A stretch of DNA of 8,769 nucleotides. Origin: Nitrospira sp. (GTDB taxonomy: Bacteria; Nitrospirota; Nitrospiria; Nitrospirales; Nitrospiraceae). Below the pieces are notes generated by a model. It did no database searches and was not told the origin of the DNA. It was given only the letters and a program-made list of their open reading frames with translations. The translations under genes were made by a program, and so were the position numbers. Below are positions 1 to 6,751 of this stretch, piece after piece. The stretch covers positions 1 to 8,769 of the forward strand of contig SWDL01000034.1 in NCBI GenBank assembly GCA_005116795.1. Reading direction: 5' to 3'. Each line of letters begins with the position of its first letter. Position 1 is the first letter of the stretch.

Positions 1-52
1 TGGCCGGCTCGGTAGGTTGTACACGATTTGCCGAGCGAGTGCGACTCAGCCC

Positions 53-82
53 GTGACGGAGGACAGGGCTTTGTGCTATATG
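53..82 (+). promoter_or_regulatory. Possible sigma-70-type promoter of the small basic protein gene
   Basis: A -35-like GTGACG (53-58, four of six matches to TTGACA) lies 18 bases before TATATG (77-82), which carries an upstream TG one base away as in extended -10 elements. It would place transcription start about 50 bases before the ATG at 139. This is a pattern match only; sigma specificity in this organism is unknown. Confidence 0.3.
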
Positions 83-138
83 TCCCCGGTCAGTATGAGA
101 AGGGTTCGGTTGACAGAGCGAGAGGAGCGTAGAACGGT

Positions 139-264
139 ATGGCACGTGGACGGTTGAAGGATAAGAAAACGCGGAAGAAGCATCGGAAGAGCATCACACG
201 CATGAAAGGACTCGCGAGAGCCCGCCGCCAACAGGCTCACGCCGCCAAGTCCAAACGCAAGTAA
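139..264 (+). CDS. 41-residue highly basic small protein
   Basis: The reading frame starts at ATG 139 with AGGAG at 123-127 upstream (11-base spacing, slightly long) and ends at TAA 262-264. The product is 41 residues, of which 19 are Lys or Arg and only one is acidic (Asp8), with no Cys or hydrophobic segment, so it should bind RNA or DNA. The central part (KKHRKSITRMKGLARARRQQ, residues 13-32) resembles in composition and spacing the short bacterial proteins of the AURKAIP1/COX24 (mS38-like) group, which are linked to the ribosome. I cannot confirm that by eye; a small ribosomal or nucleoid-associated protein is the safer description. It stands alone, 228 bases ahead of the HAD hydrolase gene. 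A good ribosome site, ATG start and clean composition argue that it is real. Confidence 0.6.
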   Translation: MARGRLKDKKTRKKHRKSITRMKGLARARRQQAHAAKSKRK

Positions 265-492
265 TCGTCGCGAGCGGAGGCAGGGCATCCACCCGCGCAT
301 CCGGACCTACACAGGGGCGACGACCTGCCCGTTTCTACGGAACCCGCCGGTGGCTCCCCTGGGCTCGTGACGGTCCGGCTCCTGGGTGCGCTGGAGCCGT
401 TCACGGTCGTGAGTGTTCGAGGAGCCGTCAGATACGATCGGCTCGTGGCTGCAGGTTGGGTGCGTCTCACGACGAATCGAACACCATTCCCC

Positions 493-1221
493 ATGCCTTC
501 AATCAAAGTGGTCTTCTTTGACGCAGCCGGCACCCTCTTTCATGTGAAGGGATCTGTGGGCGAGATCTATCTCCGTCATGCGGAGAAGTACGGGGTCAAG
601 CAAACAGGGACGATGCTGGCATCGCTCAACACGGCGTTCCAACGCGCCTTCAATGACGCGCCGCCGCCGGTCTTTGCCGCCAAGGAGCCTGCCGGCATCA
701 AGCGCTGCGAGCGGCTCTGGTGGTTCGATCTCGTGCACAACGTGTTTTACCGGGTCGGGATGTTCGAAGGCTTCGACGACTACTTCGACGAAGTCTTTAC
801 CGCGTTTTCCCGTCCGGACCTGTGGGCGCTCTATCCCGAGACCCTGGGCACGCTCCAGGCACTCAAACGACAGGGACTCGAGCTCGGCATCGTGTCGAAC
901 TTCGATACGCGCCTCTTCGGACTGCTGAGGGGATTGGGTCTGGCCGAGCTCTTTGACACGGTGACCATCTCAAGCCTGGCGCAGTCGGCGAAGCCGGCGC
1001 CGAAGATTTTCCAGCGCGCGCTCGAAGCGCATGCCGCCGATCCGGAAGAAAGTCTCCACGTCGGCGACAGCGTCCGGGAAGACGTGGAAGGAGCCCGCGC
1101 CGCCGGATTGACCGGCATTTGGGTCGATCGAGACGGCCGGAGCTCCTCGAAGCCTGCGTCGCCGACCATCCGATCCATTCCCTCCTTGGAACCGCTTCCG
1201 TCACTCCTCGCCTCTCTGTAG
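493..1221 (+). CDS. HAD-superfamily hydrolase, DREG-2-like
   Basis: This 242-residue protein carries all four HAD motifs: motif I FFDAAGTLF with nucleophile Asp10; motif II IVSNFD with Ser135; motif III Lys167 in SAKPAPKIF; motif IV GDSVREDVEGA with Asp192 and Asp197. The helical cap lies between motifs I and II (about residues 16-110). The N-terminus (GTLFHVKGSVGEIYLRHAEK) fits the REG-2-like branch of HAD subfamily IA. The usual acid/base Asp two positions after the nucleophile is Ala12. This is common in that branch and makes ordinary phosphatase activity uncertain, so the substrate cannot be named. The frame is open back to GTG 367, but I chose ATG 493 because homology begins there and the 42 extra residues look non-coding. 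No clear Shine-Dalgarno precedes 493. The protein should be cytoplasmic. A 108-base gap separates it from the metallopeptidase. Confidence 0.85.
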   Translation: MPSIKVVFFDAAGTLFHVKGSVGEIYLRHAEKYGVKQTGTMLASLNTAFQRAFNDAPPPVFAAKEPAGIKRCERLWWFDLVHNVFYRVGMFEGFDDYFDEVFTAFSRPDLWALYPETLGTLQALKRQGLELGIVSNFDTRLFGLLRGLGLAELFDTVTISSLAQSAKPAPKIFQRALEAHAADPEESLHVGDSVREDVEGARAAGLTGIWVDRDGRSSSKPASPTIRSIPSLEPLPSLLASL

Positions 1222-1329
1222 GGTGTCGTTCGTCGCAGATGTGACCCATTCCGACTCCAGTCGGGCTCCGGCACGCGGTTCCGTCTCAATTTCCCGCGCG
1301 ACATTCCGAGATGAGTTGAAGGGGCAGCG

Positions 1330-2427
1330 ATGGAGGGGCGTACCGATTCGCTCACGATGGGCCTTGCACGACAGTCAAAGCGACGACCACCATCGGTCCA
1401 CTCCACCCTGGTTCCCGGCGGGGCCTGGCCGGCCTGGCCGGACGAACGGTTACTGGACGTCCGACTCTGCGACCTCCCGCTGAAGATCGAGGGCAGTCCG
1501 CCGGCGGACCGAATCATTCAGCTCTATCACGAGCTGGACTACCACCGGCTTCTCTTTCGTCCGCACTTCTGGCTTTCCAATGAGTGGTTTTGTCCGGACG
1601 GGGTGCCGGGGATCGCGGTGCCCTTCTACATGGCGCATCCTCGCCTGGCTCGTCTGGAACTGACCCAGATGTTGGAGGTGGAGGGCGGCACCCCCGAGTG
1701 GTGCATGCGCATCCTTCGACACGAGACCGGCCACGCGATTGAGAATGCCTATCGGCTCCGGTCCCGGCGCCGACGTCGCCAACTGTTCGGCCGGACGTCC
1801 GAGGCCTATCCGGACTATTACACGCCGAAACCCTAAAGCAAGAGCTTTGTCCAGCATTTGGACATGTGGTACGCGCAAAGCCACCCCGACGAGGATTTCG
1901 CCGAAACCTTCGCCGTGTGGCTGGATCCGGAGTCGCGCTGGCGGGAACGATATGTCGGCTGGCCGGCGCTGCGCAAACTCGAATACATGGACGGTCTGAT
2001 GAGGGAGTTGGCCGGAGCACGGCCGCGCGTGACGACCAAAGAGGAGGTGGACCCGCTTCCGGACCTCCGGCGGACGCTCCGCACACACTACGCGCAGAAA
2101 CGCCGACACTACGGCGTCACGCACCCTCATTGCTACGATCCTGATCTCCGGCGGTTGTTTTCGGAAGCGCGGGACCATGCCGGCAACCCCACGGCTGCGA
2201 GCTTCTTGACGAAGATCCGTCGAGACGTGCGCCGGAAGGTGGCCCACTGGACCGGCGAGTATCAGTACACGATCGATCAGGTGCTTCAGAACATGATCGT
2301 CCGGTGCCGGGAATTGAAACTCCGGCTCACGGCCTCGGAGAGTCAAACCACGCTGGAGTTTACGAGTCTCCTGACCGTCCACACGATGAACTATCTCCAC
2401 AGCGGGCGGCATCGGGTGGCGCTATGA
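1330..2427 (+). pseudogene. Zinc-binding metallopeptidase (Peptidase_Mx type), interrupted by one in-frame stop
   Basis: Two open stretches in the same frame, 1330-1833 and 1837-2424, form one 366-codon gene broken only by TAA at 1834-1836. The start ATG 1330 has a good AAGGGG six bases upstream. After a Pro-rich lead of about 45 residues comes a metallopeptidase domain with zinc motif HETGH (His131, Glu132, His135) in ILRHETGHAIENAY. Beyond the stop, HPDEDFAETFAVWL (residues 185-198) is a family hallmark and probably supplies the third metal ligand (Glu192 is my candidate). The C-terminal 160 residues are Arg-rich and helical. Length and motif order match the putative zinc-binding metallopeptidase family (about 350 residues); its substrate is not known to me. 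The stop separates HExxH from the third ligand, so neither half should be active alone. The C-terminal half could only restart at TTG 1858 or ATG 1864, both poorly supported. The gene overlaps the ATP-grasp gene by ATGA. No other frameshift or decay is visible, which suggests a recent mutation or a sequence error. Confidence 0.8.
1834..1836 (+). other. In-frame ochre codon splitting the metallopeptidase gene
   Basis: The codon after TPKP is TAA, and reading continues in the same frame with SKSFVQHLDMWYAQSHPDED. From memory of the family a Tyr is expected here (PYS), so one base change (TAC or TAT to TAA) would explain the break. The stop itself is seen directly; the ancestral residue is inference. 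Confidence 0.85.
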
Positions 2428-3446
2428 AACGCTTGCGCGTGCTCGTCATCATGCATGAAGACTTGGTGCCCCCGTTGCGGCTCACCGGAGGCGATCCGCG
2501 GACCGCCGAATGGAAGACCGAGTACGACGTGGTGACCACACTGCGGGAACTTGGTCATGAGGTCAATCCGCTGGGCGTGCGCCGTGATCTCGGCGTGCTC
2601 CTGGCCGCCGTGGAACAGTGGAAGCCCGACATCGTCTTCAATCTGTTGGAGGAGTTCGACGGACGCGCGATCTACGATCAACACGTCGTGTCGTACTTGG
2701 AGTTGCTGGGCGTGCCGTACACGGGGTGCAATCCGCGGGGCTTGATGCTGGCCCGGGACAAGAGCGTGACCAAGAAACTCCTCGCGTTCCACCACGTGCC
2801 GGTCCCCGCGTTTTCGGTGTGTCCTCTCGGGCGTCCGGTGCGACGGCCGAAAGGGCTGGGATTTCCGCTGATCGTCAAATCCGTCTCAGAAGAAGCGTCC
2901 CTCGGCATCTCCCAAGCGTCGATCGTGATGGAGGAGAGAAAGTTGCGCGAGCGGGTGGGCTTCGTCCATGCCAGTGTGGGGACCGACGCGCTGATCGAGC
3001 AATTCATCGACGGCCGTGAGTTTTATGTCGGCGTGCTGGGCAACCGTCAGGTGACCGTGCTCCCCATCTGGGAGTTGGATTTCCGCCACATGCCGGGAGA
3101 GGCTCGTCGGATTGCCACGGAACGGGTGAAGTGGAGCCTGAAGTACCAGGACAAGTATGGCATCAGATCACGGGAGGCGAGTGATTTGACCAGGTTCCAG
3201 ACCGCAAGACTCCGGGCCCTCGCCAAGCAGACCTACGGCATTCTAGAGCTGAACGGATTTGCGCGAATCGACTTCCGGATGGATCAAGACGGGAACGTGT
3301 TCGTCCTGGAAGCCAATCCGAATCCGCAAATCGCCCGCGACGAAGACTTTGCCGACTCAGCCCAGCGGGCCGGGGTGTCCTACGCGGAGCTCATCCAGCG
3401 CGCGATCGAGATGGGACTCCAATGGGGAAGGGCTCACGCCGCATAG
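2424..3446 (+). CDS. D-alanine-D-alanine-ligase-like ATP-grasp enzyme
   Basis: This 340-residue protein has the three-part ATP-grasp layout. The N-terminal substrate domain (MKRLRVLVIMHEDLVPP) is followed by NLLEEFDGRAIYDQHVVSYL and LGVPYTGCNPRGLMLARDK (about 75-115). The ATP-binding lid has GFPLIVKSVSEEASLGIS (about 147-164). The Mg site has ARIDFRMD with Asp283 and VLEANPNPQI with Glu296 and Asn298, equivalent to the metal ligands of Ddl. The family joins a carboxylate to an amine through an acyl phosphate. Here the usual Ddl lid sequence is replaced by a long basic stretch (about 225-260), and it sits beside a peptidase rather than in a cell-wall cluster, so its substrate may not be D-Ala. 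ATG 2424 overlaps the metallopeptidase stop as ATGA, implying translational coupling. The open frame extends back to 2304, but that part lies inside the peptidase gene. A premature stop upstream could lower its translation. Confidence 0.85.
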   Translation: MKRLRVLVIMHEDLVPPLRLTGGDPRTAEWKTEYDVVTTLRELGHEVNPLGVRRDLGVLLAAVEQWKPDIVFNLLEEFDGRAIYDQHVVSYLELLGVPYTGCNPRGLMLARDKSVTKKLLAFHHVPVPAFSVCPLGRPVRRPKGLGFPLIVKSVSEEASLGISQASIVMEERKLRERVGFVHASVGTDALIEQFIDGREFYVGVLGNRQVTVLPIWELDFRHMPGEARRIATERVKWSLKYQDKYGIRSREASDLTRFQTARLRALAKQTYGILELNGFARIDFRMDQDGNVFVLEANPNPQIARDEDFADSAQRAGVSYAELIQRAIEMGLQWGRAHAA

Positions 3447-3475
3447 TCGAGAACCCGGCCGAATCGTGGGTGTCC

Positions 3476-4201
3476 TCAGAGTAAGAGCGGAACCGTGTCG
3501 CTCGCCCGCCCGCGGATGGTGACATCCACCAGATCGGAATTCGGAGTCGGATCGAGGTTCACTTCTGCCACGAAAGCGCCGGCTTGCTTCGCGACCGGCG
3601 CGAAGGACGCAGCCGGATACACTACGCCAGAGGTGCCGATGATCAGCATCACCTCGCACGACTCCAGTGCGGCGTCACTCTGATCGAGATCTCGTTGCGC
3701 GAGGGATTCCCCGAACCAGACGATGTGCGGACGCAGGAGTCCTTGGCAGGCCGAGCAGCTCGGCAGGATTGGAATGGGCACCTGCCGATTCTCGCTGATC
3801 TGTCCGCAGCCGGTACACCGCACCATCCAGATATTGCCGTGAATCTCGGAGAGCGTTTCCGAGCCCGCATCGCGGTGGAGTCCGTCCACATTCTGGGTAA
3901 TCAGCCAGAAACGCTGGGCTCGCCGTTCCATCTCCACCAGCGCGTGATGGGCCGGGTTGGGTCTCGTGGTCGCAATCAGCTCGCGGCGCCAGTTGTACCA
4001 CTCCCACACGAGGCGCGGGTCACGCGCAAAGGCCTCCGGCGTGGCCAGGTCCTCGGCCCTGAAATTGCGCCAGAGCCCGTCGGCCCCACGGAACGTGTGC
4101 ACGCCGCTATCGGCGGAGATGCCGGCGCCGGTGAGCACCACGACGGACTGGGCGCGCGCGAGTCGGGCGCGGAGGTCTTGCAGTTCCGCCGAGCCCGCCA
4201 T
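3476..4201 (-). CDS. cobB: NAD-dependent protein deacylase, Sir2/CobB class III
   Basis: The 241-residue protein removes acyl groups from lysines, using NAD+ and releasing nicotinamide and O-acyl-ADP-ribose. Visible motifs in order: GAGISADSG (25-33) and FRG (37-39) for NAD; TQNVDGLH (102-109); catalytic His121 in IHGN; a zinc knuckle Cys129, Cys132, Cys149, Cys152; GTSGVVYPA and a late EVN for the adenosine end. WEWYNWRREL supplies Tyr69 and Arg72, the YxxR pair that in CobB and SIRT5 binds succinyl or malonyl lysine, so desuccinylation is likely alongside deacetylation. Two starts compete. ATG 4201 has GAGG six bases upstream and leaves a typical N-terminus; ATG 4213 has AGAGG four bases upstream and adds four residues. 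The longer open frame upstream runs into the divergent gene and is not real. The stop lies 29 bases from the convergent ATP-grasp gene, with no clear terminator. Confidence 0.92.
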   Translation of the reverse strand: MAGSAELQDLRARLARAQSVVVLTGAGISADSGVHTFRGADGLWRNFRAEDLATPEAFARDPRLVWEWYNWRRELIATTRPNPAHHALVEMERRAQRFWLITQNVDGLHRDAGSETLSEIHGNIWMVRCTGCGQISENRQVPIPILPSCSACQGLLRPHIVWFGESLAQRDLDQSDAALESCEVMLIIGTSGVVYPAASFAPVAKQAGAFVAEVNLDPTPNSDLVDVTIRGRASDTVPLLL

Positions 4202-4213
4202 AGTGGTCCTCAT

Positions 4214-4242
4214 TTCACCTCTCGAAAATCGCATGCTATAGT
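4214..4242 (+). promoter_or_regulatory. Possible promoter of the ketopantoate reductase gene
   Basis: TTCACC (4214-4219) and TATAGT (4237-4242) are separated by 17 bases, each with four or more matches to sigma-70 boxes. Transcription would begin near 4249, giving a leader of about 23 bases with AGAGGGA just before the ATG at 4272. The 58-70-base divergent gap must also hold the promoter for the sirtuin gene on the other strand. No operator is evident. Confidence 0.35.
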
Positions 4243-4271
4243 ACCTGCCCGTTCTATAAGAGGGAATCCCC

Positions 4272-5624
4272 ATGTCATTCAAACAGGTCTTGATGGTCGG
4301 GGCGGGCTCGGTCGGCGGCTTTTTCGGGGCCCATCTCGCCAAGAATAATCCGAACGTGTCGTTCCTGCTCCGGCCCAGGACGCTCACGGCGGTCAAGTCG
4401 CGCGGGCTGATCGTCCGGAGCGCCGCCGGTGACCTGATCGTCCATCCCCCCGCGGCCTCCGATCCCCGTGAGCTTCCCACGCCCGATCTGATCATTCTCT
4501 CGGTCAAGGCGTATGACCTCCACGAGGCGCTGGATCAACTCCAGCCGGTGATGACGGATCGGACGGTGCTGCTGACGCTGCAAAATGGCGTGGATGTGGA
4601 GGACCGGATTCTCGCCAGGCTGCAACGTGACTGCGTGGTCGGCGGGGTGGCGTACATTTACTCCAAGATCGTGGAGCCGGGCCTCATCGACCATTACAAG
4701 AAGGGGGCTGTGGCCATCGGCGAATTGATGGGGCATGAGAGTGCGCGGCTCCTCAAGATCCGCGACCTGTTCGCAGCCGCGGGAATTCCCTGCCAGTTGT
4801 CGAAGGACATCCGTCGCACCAAGTGGGAGAAGATGTGCTGGAACTGCGTGTTTAATCCGATCACGGTGCTGATCAATGACCGGGTGGCCAAGGCCTTGGA
4901 TCATCCGGAGATGCTGAATGTCGTCCGTCAGCTCGTCGGTGAGGTCATGGCCGTCTCCGCCGGCCTGAAAGTGCCGCTCCCCGCGGATATGCCGGAGAAG
5001 GTGGTGAAGTGGACCCAGGAGATCCGGGACATCCATACCTCGATGTACGACGACTGGAAGGCGGGACGCCCGACGGAAATTGATTCATTGAATGGCTATA
5101 TTGTGGCGAGGGCCCGGGAGCTGGGCATTCCGACGCCGGTCAATGAGGCGCTCACGGCGATGATCAAGACGATCACTGAATGGGACCGAAGCGGTCCGGC
5201 GGTGCTGCGGATCGACGGCGCCGTGGTGCAGCCGGTGACGCTGGATCGCACGGCCCTGGCGGCCCTACCGTCGGAGCACCGCATCTCCGATGCCTCGACG
5301 ACGGTCGGTGGTCGCAAAGGGACGGGGATGCGATTGAAAGGCTTGCTGGATATTCCGGCGCTCGAACTTGGGGCGGATCACGTGACGTTTCATTCGCACG
5401 ACGGCAAGTTTTCAGCCAGCCTCACGCTCGATCAAGCCCGAGAGTTCGGCATTCTGCTCTACGAGGTGGAAGGGGAGGCGATTCCAGATCAAAAAGGCGG
5501 GCCGTTCCGGCTGGTCGCGCCGGGCCTCGGCGATCTCTGCGCCAATGTGAAGGGTGTGAATCGGATCGAGGTGAGCCAAGGGGTGGGGAAGGACACGCGG
5601 CCGTCGATCCGGACACAGTGCTAG
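4272..5624 (+). CDS. panE: 2-dehydropantoate 2-reductase fused to a sulfite-oxidase-like domain
   Basis: The product has 450 residues against about 300 for the family. Residues 1-306 form a ketopantoate reductase, which uses NADPH to reduce 2-dehydropantoate to pantoate in coenzyme A synthesis. It has a Rossmann motif VGAGSVGG (Gly10, Gly12, Gly15), TLQNGVD, the KWEKMCWNCVFNP signature with catalytic Lys184 plus Asn191 and Asn195, and EIDSLNGYIV with Glu269. Residues 307-450 look like a molybdopterin-binding oxidoreductase (PF00174-type) domain: VLRIDGAVVQPVTLDRTAL, then LKGLLDIPALELGADHVTF, then GGPFRLVAPGLGDLCANVKG. Where such proteins carry the molybdenum-ligating Cys, this one has DASTTVGGRKG, so the domain is probably catalytically inert and structural or binding. 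No stop, frameshift or internal ribosome site separates the parts, so it is a true fusion in this sequence. AGAGGGA precedes ATG 4272 by seven bases. The gene symbol rests on the N-terminal part only; a related alpha-keto-acid reductase role remains possible. Confidence 0.85.
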   Translation: MSFKQVLMVGAGSVGGFFGAHLAKNNPNVSFLLRPRTLTAVKSRGLIVRSAAGDLIVHPPAASDPRELPTPDLIILSVKAYDLHEALDQLQPVMTDRTVLLTLQNGVDVEDRILARLQRDCVVGGVAYIYSKIVEPGLIDHYKKGAVAIGELMGHESARLLKIRDLFAAAGIPCQLSKDIRRTKWEKMCWNCVFNPITVLINDRVAKALDHPEMLNVVRQLVGEVMAVSAGLKVPLPADMPEKVVKWTQEIRDIHTSMYDDWKAGRPTEIDSLNGYIVARARELGIPTPVNEALTAMIKTITEWDRSGPAVLRIDGAVVQPVTLDRTALAALPSEHRISDASTTVGGRKGTGMRLKGLLDIPALELGADHVTFHSHDGKFSASLTLDQAREFGILLYEVEGEAIPDQKGGPFRLVAPGLGDLCANVKGVNRIEVSQGVGKDTRPSIRTQC

Positions 5625-5719
5625 GATACCGTCCCGGAGTGCGGGTGACGAGCGGTGCGCGGCTCGGTCGCGCCATCATGCGCTGGTCTCAAGTTGCGAG
5701 CTGCTGTCGTACTGATTGC
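5625..5719. other. Gene-free stretch after the reductase gene
   Basis: No gene, promoter or repeat is supported here. Short open frames cross it on both strands, but none has a ribosome site or recognisable protein content. It marks the change from the conserved block to the accessory tail. Confidence 0.4.
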
Positions 5720-5954
5720 CGAGTGCGCCTCTGAGACGGCGAGGCAACCTCGCCATGCCGGCGCACATCGGCGCCTACTTGGCTCGATCGAGTGTGATAC
5801 CCGCCATGTCGCGATCCTCGCCGCACCTCCGCTCCACCCGCACCATGAAACTGCGCTCGCGCACAGCCGAGGATCAGTCAGGCCGAGCTTTGCCGAAAAG
5901 ACGACAACCCTCCATGTCGATCTTGTCTTAATCCCACTCAAAGCTGAGTTTCAT
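5720..5954 (-). pseudogene. Decayed brnT-like toxin gene in a remnant cassette
   Basis: On the minus strand an AAGGA ribosome site lies six bases before ATG 5954, and the frame reads MKLSFEWD, then TAA (5930-5928), then DK. That matches the BrnT opening FEWDxxK with the stop at one variable position. The same frame continues with LFGKARPD, a stop, SSAVRERSFMV and DRDMAGITLDR, which can be laid loosely on the BrnT positions FGDPL, DPDHS, EERF and the RLLVV strand. About 12 residues seem deleted after the first Lys, and there are three in-frame stops. The start lies 42 bases beyond the attC at 5996-6055, where a cassette gene should begin. The N-terminal match is convincing; the rest is weak and the lower boundary is approximate. 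Confidence 0.35.
5738..5754. repeat. Perfect 7-bp hairpin
   Basis: GGCGAGG, loop CAA, CCTCGCC forms a compact stem. It lies 113 bases past the reductase stop and lacks a T-run, so it is not a classic intrinsic terminator, although it could slow polymerase. Chance occurrence in GC-rich DNA is possible. Confidence 0.35.
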
Positions 5955-5995
5955 TGTAGATCCTTCGGGCCGTGCGTACTGCTATCGGGTAACGC

Positions 5996-6055
5996 GCCTA
6001 ACACCTTGCCGATCAGCGGCGGCCGAAGGCCGTCCGCTGCATCGGCTTGTTAGCC
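5996..6055 (-). other. attC: Integron cassette recombination site (attC)
   Basis: Read on the minus strand, this 60-base site begins with GGCTAAC (R'') and ends with GTTAGGC (R', matching GTTRRRY). Inside, GCCGAT-GC-AGCGG pairs with CCGCT-G-ATCGGC, leaving the extra unpaired base typical of L''/L' arms. The centre CGGCC-TTC-GGCCG makes the terminal hairpin. Both the fold and the asymmetric bulge, which are what IntI recognises, are present. The TAA stop of the HNH gene lies inside R''. Confidence 0.85.
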
Positions 6056-6739
6056 CGCGCCCCTCGCATCGGTAGCTGAGAAGTAACGAGCCAGAAAGTC
6101 CTCCACACTCATGAGCGGGTGGGTTCGATGGATGGCCCGATGACAGTTGGCACACAGCACGGCAAGATCCTCCAATCGCGTTTCTACAACCTCGGAAACC
6201 ATCGCAAGCGGGAGCCGATGGTGAACTTCGCAGACCTCGCCACCCAGACCGGGAAAGCTCGCCTTCGTGACGAAGCCGCACGCCTCGCATTTTAGACACC
6301 CGTTCGCGTGCTCCGCCTCCTCGCGCTTCGCCCGGACAAGCGCTGGATCGCGCTCGCGACGCAGGTGGAAGAACAACCGAGGGTCGCCCTCCACAGCGGA
6401 TAGTTCTATGTCTGGGGCGACGGGTGGACTCACTGCGGTCTTCGGACGGTACGCCCATGCCCCAGCTCGGCGTTCACGATCGAAGAACTCCGCCCAAGGA
6501 GAGCGCTCAACCGTGATCTGTTGCGAGAACCAAGCGACCATGTTCGATGCGACGCTACGACGATCCGGTAGCGAGGATGCCGTGCTCGCGCGGCTGACGA
6601 TGGAGTTGCCCTCAGCATCCGCAAGCAGCGCAGAAACGATCGCGTCGTGCTCAACGAACCCGACGTCATCCGCTGGTGCTCGCACGATCAGTCGTGCGAT
6701 GAGCGGGAACACTTCGCCGTGGCTGAATGTCGCGTCCAT
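6050..6739 (-). CDS. HNH endonuclease carried on an integron cassette
   Basis: The 229-residue protein ends in an HNH nuclease domain with its zinc ribbon: KCEACGF (Cys151, Cys154), EVHHRLPLA (His173, His174) and LCANCHRAIHR (Cys196, Cys199, Asn198, His200, His204). This is the McrA-like arrangement, in which HH plus the later Asn and His bind metal and cut DNA. FFHLRRERDPALVRAKREEA before it is the usual linker of this HNH group. Residues 1-115 form a separate domain, with NMVAWFSQQITVERS and FFDRERRAGAWAYRPK; it may choose the DNA target, but I cannot name it. ATG 6739 follows AAGG by five bases and stands 13 bases inside the core site at 6752-6758. The TAA stop falls in the attC at the other end, so the gene fills its cassette. 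A restriction, anti-phage or homing-like role are all possible; no methyltransferase is nearby. Confidence 0.88.
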   Translation of the reverse strand: MDATFSHGEVFPLIARLIVRAPADDVGFVEHDAIVSALLADAEGNSIVSRASTASSLPDRRSVASNMVAWFSQQITVERSPWAEFFDRERRAGAWAYRPKTAVSPPVAPDIELSAVEGDPRLFFHLRRERDPALVRAKREEAEHANGCLKCEACGFVTKASFPGLGGEVCEVHHRLPLAMVSEVVETRLEDLAVLCANCHRAIHRTHPLMSVEDFLARYFSATDARGAG

Positions 6740-6751
6740 GGTGCCTTGTCG

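Noticed and set aside
110..115. Perfect TTGACA that could be a -35 box
   Set aside because: The bases 17 positions downstream (AACGGT) do not resemble a -10 box, and the implied start would fall inside the 41-residue gene.
1..138. Possible tRNA or end of an upstream gene at the left edge
   Set aside because: No cloverleaf with a TTC-type loop can be drawn, and no open frame with recognisable content reaches the edge.
1450..2412. Long 320-codon minus-strand open frame opposite the metallopeptidase and ATP-grasp genes
   Set aside because: It is an antisense shadow: its protein is His/Arg/Pro-rich and without motifs, while the plus strand carries clear family signatures.
3584..4348. 254-codon plus-strand open frame opposite the sirtuin gene
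   Set aside because: Antisense shadow of the Sir2 gene, which has every catalytic motif on the minus strand.
5621..5941. 106-codon minus-strand open frame in the region after the reductase gene
   Set aside because: TTG start without a ribosome site and no recognisable content; the neighbouring frame with the ATG at 5954 fits a decayed brnT better.
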